Below are positions 53,034 to 62,511 of a stretch of DNA of 64,000 bases, piece by piece. The stretch lies in the NCBI RefSeq assembly GCF_010726085.1, contig NZ_AP022560.1, forward strand, positions 1,178,001 through 1,242,000, read 5' to 3'. The DNA comes from Mycolicibacterium moriokaense (GTDB taxonomy: Bacteria; Actinomycetota; Actinomycetes; Mycobacteriales; Mycobacteriaceae). Both the position numbers and the translations under genes were made by a program. Under the pieces are notes generated by a model that was given only the letters and a program-made list of their open reading frames with translations, was not told where the DNA came from and searched no databases. Position 1 is the stretch's first letter. Every line of letters begins with the position of its first letter.

Positions 53034-53776
53034 CGGATTTCCTTGTCCCGCAGTCCTTTGGGATCGATCACCTCGCGAATCAGCTTCTGCTCCTCCTCGG
53101 TGGGCAGCCGCGTCGTCTCGGCGGAGTCCAGCCCATGCACCTCGAACGAGGTATTCTCCGCGACCTGGTCCGCCTCGACGCCGGGATGCAGCGACACCGC
53201 GCGCATCTGATGGTCAGGCCCGTTGAAGTCGAACACGCCGAGGTTGGTCACCACCCGGAACACGTTGACGAAGCGGAATGCCGGGTTGTTCGGATCGACC
53301 TTGTCCCAGCCGATTCCGGAGACCACGTCCACCGAATCTCCGAACACGCGCTTGGAGTGGTTACCGACCCAGTAGCTCGTGGCGTGGTTGACGGTGTTGC
53401 CGGGCGCCCCGCGCACACCGAACATCTGGCGGGTGGGGTGCTGCAAAGGCCCGAACGCAGACAGGTTCTGATTGCCGTACCGGTCAATCTGATTCGCGCC
53501 CATGACTACATGGCGGCGGCCCCAGGCCAGCGTCTCGAAGACACGGCCGAACGGCATCCATCCCTCGATCGCTCCCGCCGCGCCGAGGGCTGGCGTGTCG
53601 GCCAGCAGACGGGCCTCACCGTCGGTCAGCAGGATGTCGGGGGAGAAGGTCAGGCGGGCCAGCCTCGCGCCGATCGACACCATGTTCGCCATCGGGCTCA
53701 CCATGATTTCGCCCGCATCGCGGAACAGCTCGGCACACGCGACGGCGCACACCTCGGCACGGGTCACTGACATCAC
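53030..53776 (-). CDS. ipdB: CoA-transferase-family hydrolase, beta subunit IpdB
   Basis: 248 aa, class I CoA-transferase fold (SRAEVCAVACAELF at the start; GWMPFGRVFETLAWGRRHVVMG near 80; NQIDRYGNQNLSAFGP near 95). With IpdA it forms the ring-opening hydrolase for COCHEA-CoA, the last steroid ring, rather than a true transferase (family knowledge). The start overlaps the ipdA stop by 4 nt. Order matches Rv3552. Confidence 0.9.
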   Translation of the reverse strand: MMSVTRAEVCAVACAELFRDAGEIMVSPMANMVSIGARLARLTFSPDILLTDGEARLLADTPALGAAGAIEGWMPFGRVFETLAWGRRHVVMGANQIDRYGNQNLSAFGPLQHPTRQMFGVRGAPGNTVNHATSYWVGNHSKRVFGDSVDVVSGIGWDKVDPNNPAFRFVNVFRVVTNLGVFDFNGPDHQMRAVSLHPGVEADQVAENTSFEVHGLDSAETTRLPTEEEQKLIREVIDPKGLRDKEIR

Positions 53777-54663
53777 TTCGCCGCCTCCTTCGCCGCCTCT
53801 GCGAATTTCCGCACGGCCGCTTGATAATCCGCCTCGCTGCCGGACAGGTACGTCTTCACGAACTCGGCCCAGCTCTCTTCGGATGCGGCGGCTTCGGCGT
53901 AGTGCCGCTGGAACTTCTCGTCGCGGCGGTAATCCGGTTCGGCCGTGGTGAAGTGGGCGCCGTTGGGGGCCTCCACCACGGTGTCGACCATCATCCGGTT
54001 CACCAGCAGTGCCTGCGGCGGCACCGCCTTGACCAATTCGTCTGTCGGGACCACCCGCTCGACCGAAAGATAGCGGTGCTGCGCCGCCATCAGGAACAGG
54101 TCGTCGAAGTAGGGGTCGATACCGGTGTACGCCGCATTGCCCGCGGCATCACCGAGATTCATGTGGACGAAGGCCGCATCGAGCGTCAGCGCGGGCATGG
54201 CGATCAGTTCCTCGTAGCCGTCGCCGGTGGGGTAGGGAGACGTCACGGTCTTGAGCTCGTCGCCCCAGAACGCGCGCACATCACTGCCCAGACCGGCGCG
54301 GATCGGCAGAAACGGCAGGCGTTGCGCCGCGGCCTGCAGCCCACAGCGCAGCATGCCCTCGTCCATCTCGCGGGCTTCGATGGAGCCGCTGGTGCGCGCC
54401 TTGGCGAACCACGGGTCGTAGAACGGCGGCGAATCCAGCGATACGAAGCCGTAGTAGACGCGCTTGACCTTGCCCGCCGAGCACAGCAGTCCGAGGTCGG
54501 GGCCGCCGTAGGTGACGACGGTCAGATCCGTCACGTCGGTGCGCAGCAGGGCCCGCACGAACGCCATCGGCTTGCGACGTGATCCCCAGCCGCCGATGCC
54601 GATCGTCATACCGCTCTCGACGCCGGCGACGGCGTCGTCCAAAGTTGTTCTCTTGTCGTTCAT
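53773..54663 (-). CDS. ipdA: CoA-transferase-family hydrolase, alpha subunit IpdA
   Basis: 296 aa. The N-terminal glycine-rich loop is TIGIGGWGSRRKPMAFVRAL near 20, and LTVVTYGGPDLGLLCSAGKV near 45 matches the class I CoA-transferase alpha fold. IpdAB hydrolyses the last carbocyclic ring of the steroid. Overlaps of 4 nt link it to echA20 upstream and ipdB downstream. Order matches Rv3551. Confidence 0.9.
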   Translation of the reverse strand: MNDKRTTLDDAVAGVESGMTIGIGGWGSRRKPMAFVRALLRTDVTDLTVVTYGGPDLGLLCSAGKVKRVYYGFVSLDSPPFYDPWFAKARTSGSIEAREMDEGMLRCGLQAAAQRLPFLPIRAGLGSDVRAFWGDELKTVTSPYPTGDGYEELIAMPALTLDAAFVHMNLGDAAGNAAYTGIDPYFDDLFLMAAQHRYLSVERVVPTDELVKAVPPQALLVNRMMVDTVVEAPNGAHFTTAEPDYRRDEKFQRHYAEAAASEESWAEFVKTYLSGSEADYQAAVRKFAEAAKEAAK

Positions 54664-55415
54664 TTGCCGCCCTTGTTCGTCCCCGCGAACGCATCGCGAT
54701 GCTCGTCGGCCACGCCTGCGAGGTTGAGCTCGAACGTGAAGCCCTGCTCCATGCGGTAGCTCGAATTCACGCGCTGCACGTCGATGAGGTTCAGCGCCTC
54801 CTTGGCCGCGCGGATGACGCGGGTGTCCTTCGCGGCGATATCGCGCGCCACGCGGAGTGCGGCTTCGTCGAGTTCGTCGCGCGGCACGACCTCGTGCACG
54901 GAACCGAAGTGGTGCAGGGTCGCGGCGTCGACGGTGGCGGCGGTGAAGAACAGCCGCCGCATCATGTGCTGCGGCACCAACCTCGACAGGTGCGTTGCAG
55001 CACCCAGCGCGCCACGCTCGACCTCGGGCAATCCGAACGTCGCGTCATCGGAGGCGACGATGACGTCGCTGTTGCCGACCAGGCCGATCCCGCCGCCGAC
55101 ACAGAACCCGTTGACCGCGGCGATGACGGGTACCTCGCACTCGTAGACGGCGCGGAACGCATGGAAGCAGCCGCGGTTGGCGTCGATCAGCGCGGTGAAG
55201 CCCTCGGTGTTCTGCATCTCCTTGATGTCGACGCCCGCGTTGAACCCGCGGCCCTCCGCCCGCAGGATCACCACGTGGGTGTCCATGTCGCGGCCGGCGG
55301 CGGTGATGGCGTCGCCGAGTTCGAACCAGCCGCGCGACGGAATCGCGTTGACCTTCGGATAGTCGACGGTGACCGAGACGATGCCCGGTTCGACCGTCTT
55401 GGTGGTGATCGTCAT
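54660..55415 (-). CDS. echA20: Enoyl-CoA hydratase-family ring hydrolase EchA20
   Basis: 251 aa from ATG at 55413-55415. Crotonase fold: AEGRGFNAGVDIKEM near 50 (oxyanion hole), NGFCVGGGIGLVGNSDVI near 100 and PEVERGALGAATHLSRL near 128. In M. tuberculosis EchA20 (Rv3550) opens a ring of the bicyclic HIEC-CoA intermediate. It is the first gene of the minus-strand ipd operon; the KstR2 operator lies 36 nt upstream. Confidence 0.9.
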   Translation of the reverse strand: MTITTKTVEPGIVSVTVDYPKVNAIPSRGWFELGDAITAAGRDMDTHVVILRAEGRGFNAGVDIKEMQNTEGFTALIDANRGCFHAFRAVYECEVPVIAAVNGFCVGGGIGLVGNSDVIVASDDATFGLPEVERGALGAATHLSRLVPQHMMRRLFFTAATVDAATLHHFGSVHEVVPRDELDEAALRVARDIAAKDTRVIRAAKEALNLIDVQRVNSSYRMEQGFTFELNLAGVADEHRDAFAGTNKGGK

Positions 55416-55450
55416 GCGGATACCTCGGTTACTCTGGGGGTCGCTACCTA

Positions 55451-55464
55451 AGCAAGCACTTGCT
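55451..55464. promoter_or_regulatory. KstR2 operator, echA20-SDR divergent promoter
   Basis: AGCAAGCACTTGCT is a fit to AnCAAGnnCTTGnT and, with flanking bases, is part of the 16-bp palindrome AAGCAAGCACTTGCTT (55450-55465). It sits between the echA20 start (55415) and the SDR GTG (55480), so it can control both. Confidence 0.88.
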
Positions 55465-55479
55465 TGGTACGCTAGCACA

Positions 55480-56253
55480 GTGACTGACCGCCCAGAGATA
55501 GTCCTCGGACTGCACGGCAAGGTCGTCCTGGTGACCGGCGGAGTACGCGGCGTCGGGGCAGGCATCAGCTCGGTATTCGCAGCGCAAGGCGCGACCGTGG
55601 TGACGTGTGCGCGCCGGCCGGTCGAGGGATTGCCCTACGAGTTCCACAGTTGCGACGTCCGCGACGACGAGGCGGTGGCCGCGCTGATCGAGACGGTCGC
55701 CGACAAGCATGGACGCCTGGACATCGTCGTCAACAATGCGGGCGGATCGCCCTACGTCCTGGCCGCCGAATCGTCGGCGAAGTTCAACACCAAGATCGTC
55801 GAGCTCAATCTGCTTGGGCCGCTGTCGGTCTCGATCCACGCGAATGCGGTGATGCAGACGCAACCCCAGGGGGGCTCGATCATCAACATCGCCAGTGTGA
55901 GCGGCCGTCGGCCGACGCCGGGCACCGCGCCCTACGGTGCGGCCAAGGCGGGCATGGAGAGCATAACGAGCACACTGGCGGTCGAGTGGGCGCCAAAGGT
56001 GCGGGTGAACTCGGTGGTTGTCGGGATGGTCGAGACCGAACAGTCCGAATTGTTCTACGGCGACGCCGATTCCATCGCTGCCATCTCCAAGAACGTGCCG
56101 CTGGGCCGACTGGCCAAACCAGACGATGTCGGCTGGGCGGCGGCGTTTTTGGCGTCCGACGCCGCGTCCTACATCAGCGGCGCTTCGCTGGAGGTGCACG
56201 GCGGCGGCGAACCGCCGCACTACCTGGCGACCACGACCGCAGACATCAAGTAG
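55480..56253 (+). CDS. Short-chain dehydrogenase, Rv3549c-like
   Basis: 257 aa from GTG at 55480-55482; the longer frame from 55369 covers the operator. TGGVRGVGAGISSVFA near 16 binds NAD(P). NNAGG is near 82, Ser in INIASVSG near 130 and YGAAK near 144-148. In M. tuberculosis Rv3549c is in the steroid cluster; its exact step is not settled to my knowledge. It starts 15 nt after the KstR2 operator and is 33 nt from the next SDR. Confidence 0.86.
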   Translation: MTDRPEIVLGLHGKVVLVTGGVRGVGAGISSVFAAQGATVVTCARRPVEGLPYEFHSCDVRDDEAVAALIETVADKHGRLDIVVNNAGGSPYVLAAESSAKFNTKIVELNLLGPLSVSIHANAVMQTQPQGGSIINIASVSGRRPTPGTAPYGAAKAGMESITSTLAVEWAPKVRVNSVVVGMVETEQSELFYGDADSIAAISKNVPLGRLAKPDDVGWAAAFLASDAASYISGASLEVHGGGEPPHYLATTTADIK

Positions 56254-56286
56254 CGCATACACCGAACAACGTAGGAGATAAGAGAT

Positions 56287-57192
56287 ATGGGACTGCTCGA
56301 CGGTCGTGTTGTCATCGTGACGGGTGCAGGCGGCGGCATCGGACGCGCACATGCGCTGGCGTTCGCCGCCGAAGGCGCGCGGGTGGTGGTCAACGACATC
56401 GGCGTCGGGTTGGACGGCTCACCCGCGGGAGGTGGCAGCGCGGCGCAGGGCGTGGTCGACGAGATCACCGCCGCCGGAGGCGAAGCCGTCACCAGCGGCG
56501 CCAACGTCGCCGACTGGGCGCAGGCCGAGGGGCTGATCCAGACCGCGATCGACGCATTCGGCGGGCTCGATGTGCTGGTCAACAATGCCGGCATCGTCCG
56601 TGACCGGATGTTCGCCAACACCAGCGAGGAGGAGTTCGACACCGTCGTCGCCGTCCACCTCAAGGGGCACTTCGCGACCATGCGCCACGCCGCCGCGTAC
56701 TGGCGCGCACAGTCCAAGGCGGGCAACACCGTCGACGCGCGCATCATCAACACCAGCTCGGGCGCAGGCCTGCAAGGCAGTGTGGGACAGGCGAATTACA
56801 GTGCGGCCAAGGCGGGAATCGCGGCCTTGACCCTGGTCGCCGCGGCCGAGATGGGCCGCTACGGGGTGACCGTCAACGCCATCGCGCCGTCGGCCAGAAC
56901 CAGGATGACCGAGACGGTGTTCGCCGAGATGATGGCCACCCAGGACAAGGACTTCGACGCGATGGCGCCGGAAAACATTTCACCGCTGGTGGTTTGGCTC
57001 GGCAGCGTCGAGTCCAAGGACGTCACCGGAACGATGTTCGAGGTCGAGGGTGGCATCATCCGGGTGGCCGAGGGCTGGGCGCACGGACCCCAGGTCGACA
57101 AGGGCGCCCGCTGGGATCCCGCCGAACTCGGACCCGTCGTGAGAGATCTGCTGGCCAAGGCGCGTCCGGCGGTGCCCGTCTACGGCGCCTGA
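56287..57192 (+). CDS. Short-chain dehydrogenase, Rv3548c-like (multifunctional-protein-type)
   Basis: 301 aa. VTGAGGGIGRAHALAFAAEGARVVVND near 11-37 (TGxxxGIG and the ND acidic end), NNAGIVRDRMFANTSEEEFD near 98, Ser in INTSSGAGL near 155 and YSAAK near 172-176. The NAGIVRD motif and length resemble the (3R)-hydroxyacyl-CoA dehydrogenase module of peroxisomal multifunctional enzyme type 2. So it may oxidise a 3-hydroxyacyl-CoA in steroid beta-oxidation. AGGAGATA precedes the ATG. Confidence 0.86.
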   Translation: MGLLDGRVVIVTGAGGGIGRAHALAFAAEGARVVVNDIGVGLDGSPAGGGSAAQGVVDEITAAGGEAVTSGANVADWAQAEGLIQTAIDAFGGLDVLVNNAGIVRDRMFANTSEEEFDTVVAVHLKGHFATMRHAAAYWRAQSKAGNTVDARIINTSSGAGLQGSVGQANYSAAKAGIAALTLVAAAEMGRYGVTVNAIAPSARTRMTETVFAEMMATQDKDFDAMAPENISPLVVWLGSVESKDVTGTMFEVEGGIIRVAEGWAHGPQVDKGARWDPAELGPVVRDLLAKARPAVPVYGA

Positions 57193-57309
57193 ACCATCCT
57201 GGTCAGTTTGCGCGAGTAGCGTTTTCGCTCTTCCTCTGTCGCATCTCGGGCCGTGTAACCGCATGGTGGAAATTCGCGCAGAAACGCGCCGCGTCGTTAC
57301 ATCCGCGGT

Positions 57310-57334
57310 TCCCGCTCGCAGATGACGAGCGGGA
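57310..57334. terminator. Hairpin between convergent SDR and NTF2-like genes
   Basis: TCCCGCTCG (57310-57318) and CGAGCGGGA (57326-57334) pair over 9 bp with the loop CAGATGA. It lies in the 168-bp region after the plus-strand SDR and before the minus-strand NTF2-like stop. No U-tract follows, so strength is uncertain. Confidence 0.55.
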
Positions 57335-57360
57335 TCTTGCGTTCGGTCAGCGCCGGGCAG

Positions 57361-57746
57361 CTAGGCCGCGGTGACGAACGGGCGAATCCCCGCGCGAATG
57401 TGGTGGATCAGGCCGTCGGAGGCGGGGATGTGGAACGTCTCATCGATATGCGCACCGACCTTGCGACCCAGCAGCGACGGTTTGGTCACAAGGTCGAACT
57501 TCGCGTGGACGGTTTCGCCGTCGACGGTGAACTCAGGCACCGTCGTCGCCTCGATGACCCGATACTGCAACCCGCCATTCAGGCTGCGGCGCAGGTGGTT
57601 TCCGGAGAACCCGGTTTTCAGCCCGACCTCGATGCGGGTGCACCCGGGCGCGAACGGAACCTTGTCCGCGTTGTGGGACACCAGCGCGTCGATGTAGGCC
57701 TGCGCGGCGGCGATGCGCTCGGCATCAGAGACCGGGGACGCCGGCA

Positions 57747-57747
<1 letters not shown>
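57361..57747 (-). CDS. NTF2-like small protein coupled to fadA5
   Basis: 128 aa from ATG at 57745-57747, whose A is the last base of the fadA5 TGA; a longer frame to 58494 lies in fadA5. AAAQAYIDALVSHNADKVPFA at the N-terminus and DETFHIPASDGLIHHIRAGI near 103 look like a cone-shaped NTF2/SnoaL/ketosteroid-isomerase-like fold, judged from pattern only. No catalytic Asp pair can be assigned. Translational coupling to fadA5 suggests a role near the steroid side-chain thiolase step. M. tuberculosis has ddn (Rv3547) at this spot instead. Confidence 0.68.
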
Positions 57748-58919
<1,172 letters not shown>

Positions 58920-58920
58920 C

Positions 58921-58934
58921 TAGAACACGTTTCA
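58921..58934. promoter_or_regulatory. KstR operator, fadA5 side
   Basis: TAGAACACGTTTCA fits TNNAACNNGTTNNA at all defined bases. It lies 10 nt upstream of the fadA5 start, where it would block the fadA5 promoter or RNA polymerase clearance. Confidence 0.86.
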
Positions 58935-58999
58935 TTACTCTGACAAGCGACGATGGTGACCTGCCTTTTATCTGCGGAGAAGGCATGTTTTACTGGCAC

Positions 59000-59013
59000 T
59001 AGAACACGTTGCA
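59000..59013. promoter_or_regulatory. KstR operator, cyp125 side
   Basis: TAGAACACGTTGCA fits the KstR consensus at all defined bases. It lies 28 nt upstream of the cyp125 ATG. Two operators thus serve the 131-bp divergent fadA5-cyp125 promoter. Confidence 0.86.
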
Positions 59014-59041
59014 ATTAACGGTTTCAAGGAGCGCACCGTAC

Positions 59042-60295
59042 ATGGCACCCCTCAATATTCCCGCAGATTTCGATTTCCTCGACCCGGACGTCAACCTAGC
59101 CGGACTGCCCGTCAAGGAGCTCGCCGAGCTGCGCAAGGCAGAGCCCGTCCACTGGGTCGACGTTCCCGGCATCACCGGTGGCTTCGAGGACAAGGGCTAC
59201 TGGCTTGTCACCCGCCACGCCGACGTCAAGGAGGTGTCGCGTCGCAGTGACGTCTTCTCCAGCTGGCAGAACGGAGCGATCCCGGTCTGGCCCAAGGAGA
59301 TGAAGCGCGAGCAGGTGGAGCTGCAGCGCAGCGTCATGCTCAACATGGACGCGCCGCACCACACCCGGCTGCGCAAGATCATCTCCCGCGGTTTCACTCC
59401 GCGCGCCATCGGCAGGCTGGAGGCCGAGCTCGCGCAGCGCGCCCAGAACATCGTCAAGACCGCAGCGGCGGAGGGCTCCGGCGATTTCGTCGAACAGGTC
59501 TCGTGCGAACTGCCGTTGCAGGCCATCGCCGGGTTGCTCGGGGTGCCCCAGGATGACCGCGACAAGCTGTTCCGCTGGTCCAACGAGATGACCGGCGGCG
59601 AGGACCCCGAGTTCGCCGACGTCGATCCGGCGCAGTCGTCGATGGACCTGATCATGTACGCGATGTCCATGGCCGAAGAGCGGGGCAAGAACCCGACCGA
59701 CGACATCGTCACGACGCTGATCCAGGCCGACATCGACGGTGAGAAGCTCTCCGACGACGAGTTCGGCTTCTTCGTGGTCATGCTCGCCGTGGCGGGCAAC
59801 GAGACCACCCGGAATTCGATCACTCACGGCATGATCGCGTTCTCGCAGAACCCCGACCAGTGGGAGCTGTTCAAGAAGGAGCGGCCCTCGACCGCGGCCG
59901 ATGAGATCATCCGTTGGGCCACACCGGTTTCGGCCTTCCAGCGGACCGCGCTCGAGGACGTCGAGCTGGGCGGCGTGACGATCAAGAAGGGTGAGCGTGT
60001 CGTGATGTCGTATCGGTCAGCGAATTTCGACGAAGAAGTCTTCGAGGATCCGCATCGGTTCAACATCCTGCGCGATCCGAATCCGCACGTCGGGTTCGGT
60101 GGCACCGGTGCCCATTACTGCATCGGCGCGAACCTGGCCAGGATGACGATCAACCTCATCTTCAACGCGGTCGCCGACCATATGCCCGACATCAAGCCGA
60201 TCGGTGAGCCTGAGCGGCTGCGGTCTGGTTGGCTCAACGGCATCAAGCATTGGCAGGTTGACTACACCGGGAAGAGCGCGCTGGCCGCGAAGTAG
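59042..60295 (+). CDS. cyp125: Cholesterol 27-hydroxylase CYP125
   Basis: 417 aa from ATG 59042; a longer frame from 59009 covers part of the operator. AAGGAG lies 12 nt upstream. The I-helix is AVAGNETTRNS near 252. ExxR is DEIIRWATPV. The heme loop is FGGTGAHYCIGANLARM near 349 with the Cys ligand. The core is nearly the same as M. tuberculosis CYP125A1 as I recall it. It oxidises C26/27 of cholesterol to start side-chain removal. It leads the plus-strand operon cyp125-fadE28-fadE29-chsH2-chsH1-ltp2. Confidence 0.94.
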   Translation: MAPLNIPADFDFLDPDVNLAGLPVKELAELRKAEPVHWVDVPGITGGFEDKGYWLVTRHADVKEVSRRSDVFSSWQNGAIPVWPKEMKREQVELQRSVMLNMDAPHHTRLRKIISRGFTPRAIGRLEAELAQRAQNIVKTAAAEGSGDFVEQVSCELPLQAIAGLLGVPQDDRDKLFRWSNEMTGGEDPEFADVDPAQSSMDLIMYAMSMAEERGKNPTDDIVTTLIQADIDGEKLSDDEFGFFVVMLAVAGNETTRNSITHGMIAFSQNPDQWELFKKERPSTAADEIIRWATPVSAFQRTALEDVELGGVTIKKGERVVMSYRSANFDEEVFEDPHRFNILRDPNPHVGFGGTGAHYCIGANLARMTINLIFNAVADHMPDIKPIGEPERLRSGWLNGIKHWQVDYTGKSALAAK

Positions 60296-60335
60296 TTTCA
60301 ACCTGTATCGGCTGTATCGGATCGAGGAGGATTCG

Positions 60336-61334
60336 GTGGACTTCAGTCCTGACGAAGGGCAGCAGGCTGTCGCCGATGTGGTGACGTCGGCGCTGGGACG
60401 GGAGAACAGTTGGGAGGCACTGGTCGGCGGCGGGATCGTCGCATTCGGCGTGCCCGAACGGCTCGGCGGCGACGGCCTCGGGTTGGCCGAGGTGAGCACC
60501 GCGCTCACCGAGATCGGTCGGCACGGCACCGTCAGTCCCGCGTTGGCGACGCTGGGCTTCGGCCTGTTGCCGTTGCTCGACCTGGCGTCTGACGAGCAGC
60601 AGGACCGCTACCTCGCAGGCGTGGCGAAGGGGTCGGTGCTGACCGCGGCGTTCAACGAGCCGGGTGCACCGCTTCCCGATCGGCCCAGGACTTCTCTGGT
60701 CGACGGCAAGCTCAACGGGACCAAGATCGCCGTTCCCTATGCGGAGCAAGCTGATTGGATCGTCGTGACGGCGGACAACGCCGTCGCCGTGATCTCGCCC
60801 AAGGCCGCCGGCGTGCAGCTCACCAAGACCCCGACCTCCAACCATTCGGATGAGTACACGGTGACGTTCACCGATGCCGCGGTCGACGGTGTGCTCGACG
60901 GCGCTGCGCCGCATCGTGTCAACCAGCTGGCGCTGGCCGCGATCGGCGCCTTCGCCGCCGGGCTGGTCGCGGGTGCGCTGCGCCTGACGGCGAACTATGT
61001 CGCCAACCGCGAACAGTTCGGCAAACCGCTTTCGACGTTCCAGACGGTCGCCGCGCAGCTCGCCGAGGTCTATATCGCTTCTCGCACACTGACACTGGTG
61101 GCGACGTCGGTGTCGTGGCGACTGTCGCAGGGGCTGGACGCCGACGACGATCTCGCCGTGCTCGGCTACTGGTTGGCCTCGCAGGCGCCGCCGGTGATGC
61201 AGCTATGCCACCACTTGCACGGCGGGATGGGGATGGACATCGACTATCCGATGGACCGGTACTACTCGAGCATCAAGGATCTGACCCGGCTGCTGGGCGG
61301 GCCGTCGCACCGTCTCGATCTGGTGGGAGCGTAA
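60336..61334 (+). CDS. fadE28: Acyl-CoA dehydrogenase ChsE2 (FadE28)
   Basis: 332 aa from GTG at 60336 with GAGGAGG 5 nt upstream. A short ACAD: GVPERLGGDGLGLAEVSTAL near 35, NYVANREQFGKPLSTFQTVA near 218 and HHLHGGMGMDIDYPMDRYYS near 287. Family knowledge: ChsE1-ChsE2 (FadE29-FadE28) is an alpha2beta2 dehydrogenase of the 3-oxo-4-pregnene-20-carboxyl-CoA side chain. It is directly followed (stop then ATG) by fadE29. Confidence 0.91.
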   Translation: MDFSPDEGQQAVADVVTSALGRENSWEALVGGGIVAFGVPERLGGDGLGLAEVSTALTEIGRHGTVSPALATLGFGLLPLLDLASDEQQDRYLAGVAKGSVLTAAFNEPGAPLPDRPRTSLVDGKLNGTKIAVPYAEQADWIVVTADNAVAVISPKAAGVQLTKTPTSNHSDEYTVTFTDAAVDGVLDGAAPHRVNQLALAAIGAFAAGLVAGALRLTANYVANREQFGKPLSTFQTVAAQLAEVYIASRTLTLVATSVSWRLSQGLDADDDLAVLGYWLASQAPPVMQLCHHLHGGMGMDIDYPMDRYYSSIKDLTRLLGGPSHRLDLVGA

Positions 61335-62498
61335 ATGTACATCGAACTGACTCCCGAGCAGCGGCAGCTGCAAGCCGAACTGCGAGAATACTTTTCGAAC
61401 CTCATCTCCCCCGAAGAGGCCAAGGAGATGGAGAAGGACCGCCACGGCAAGGCCTACCGCGCGGTGATCAAGCGCATGGGTTCGGACGGCAAGCTGGGCG
61501 TCGGTTGGCCAAAGGAGTTCGGCGGGTTGGGGTTCGGCCCCATCGAGCAGTCGATCTTCGTCAACGAGGCGCACCGCGCCGACGTACCGCTGCCGGCTGT
61601 CACGCTGCAGACCGTCGGGCCGACCCTGCAGGTGTTCGGAACCGAACTGCAGAAGAAGAAGTTCCTGCCTGCCATCCTGGCGGGTGAGGTGCACTTCGCG
61701 ATCGGCTACACCGAACCGGAAGCGGGAACCGACCTCGCGTCGCTGCGCACCACCGCGGTGCGTCAGGGTGACGAGTACATCGTCAACGGCCAGAAGGTGT
61801 TCACCACCGGAGGCCATGACGCCGACTACATCTGGCTGGCGTGCCGTACCGATCCGGAAGCCGCCAAGCACAAGGGTATTTCGATTCTGATCGTCGACAC
61901 CAAGGATCCCGGTTACTCGTGGACGCCGATGATTCTGTCCGACGGCGCACACCATACGAACGCGACGTACTACAACGACGTCCGCGTCCCCGCCGACATG
62001 CTGGTCGGTGAGGAGAACGGGGGCTGGCGGCTGATCACCACCCAGCTCAACAACGAGCGTGTGATGCTGGGGCCGGCAGGACGTTTCGCGTCGCTGTACG
62101 ACCGGGTCCACGCGTGGGCGTCGAAGCCCGGCAGCAACGGCGACACCCCGGTGGACCATGACGACGTGAAGCGTTCGCTCGGTGAGCTCAAGGCGTTGTG
62201 GCGGATCAACGAACTGCTGAACTGGCAGGTCGCCGCGTCGGGCGAGACCATCGACGTCGCGGACGCCGCGGCGACGAAGGTGTTCGGCACCGAGAAGATC
62301 CAGTACGCCGGACGGCTGGCCGAGTCGATCGTGGGCAAGTACGGCAACCCGGCCGACGAAGACACCGCCGAACTGCTCGAGTGGTTGGATTCGCAGACCA
62401 AGCGCAATCTGGTGATCACGTTCGGTGGAGGTGTGAACGAGGTGATGCGAGAGATGATCGCGGCGTCAGGTCTCAAGGTTCCGAGGGTTCCTCGGTGA
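61335..62498 (+). CDS. fadE29: Acyl-CoA dehydrogenase ChsE1 (FadE29)
   Basis: 387 aa. VGWPKEFGGLGFGPIEQSIF near 56, FAIGYTEPEAGTDLASLRTT near 118, YIVNGQKVFTTGGHDADYIW near 145 and the tail VITFGGGVNEVMREMIAASG. It provides the catalytic partner to FadE28 in the side-chain dehydrogenase. The ATG directly follows the fadE28 TAA. The gap to chsH2 is 13 nt with GGAGG. Confidence 0.92.
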   Translation: MYIELTPEQRQLQAELREYFSNLISPEEAKEMEKDRHGKAYRAVIKRMGSDGKLGVGWPKEFGGLGFGPIEQSIFVNEAHRADVPLPAVTLQTVGPTLQVFGTELQKKKFLPAILAGEVHFAIGYTEPEAGTDLASLRTTAVRQGDEYIVNGQKVFTTGGHDADYIWLACRTDPEAAKHKGISILIVDTKDPGYSWTPMILSDGAHHTNATYYNDVRVPADMLVGEENGGWRLITTQLNNERVMLGPAGRFASLYDRVHAWASKPGSNGDTPVDHDDVKRSLGELKALWRINELLNWQVAASGETIDVADAAATKVFGTEKIQYAGRLAESIVGKYGNPADEDTAELLEWLDSQTKRNLVITFGGGVNEVMREMIAASGLKVPRVPR

Positions 62499-62511
62499 GT
62501 GGAGGACTGTG

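Noticed and set aside
57200..57250. Fourth copy of the intergenic repeat (GCGCGAGTAGCGTTTTCGCTC region)
   Set aside because: Only short words agree with copies A-C and the order differs, so similarity could be chance in intergenic DNA.
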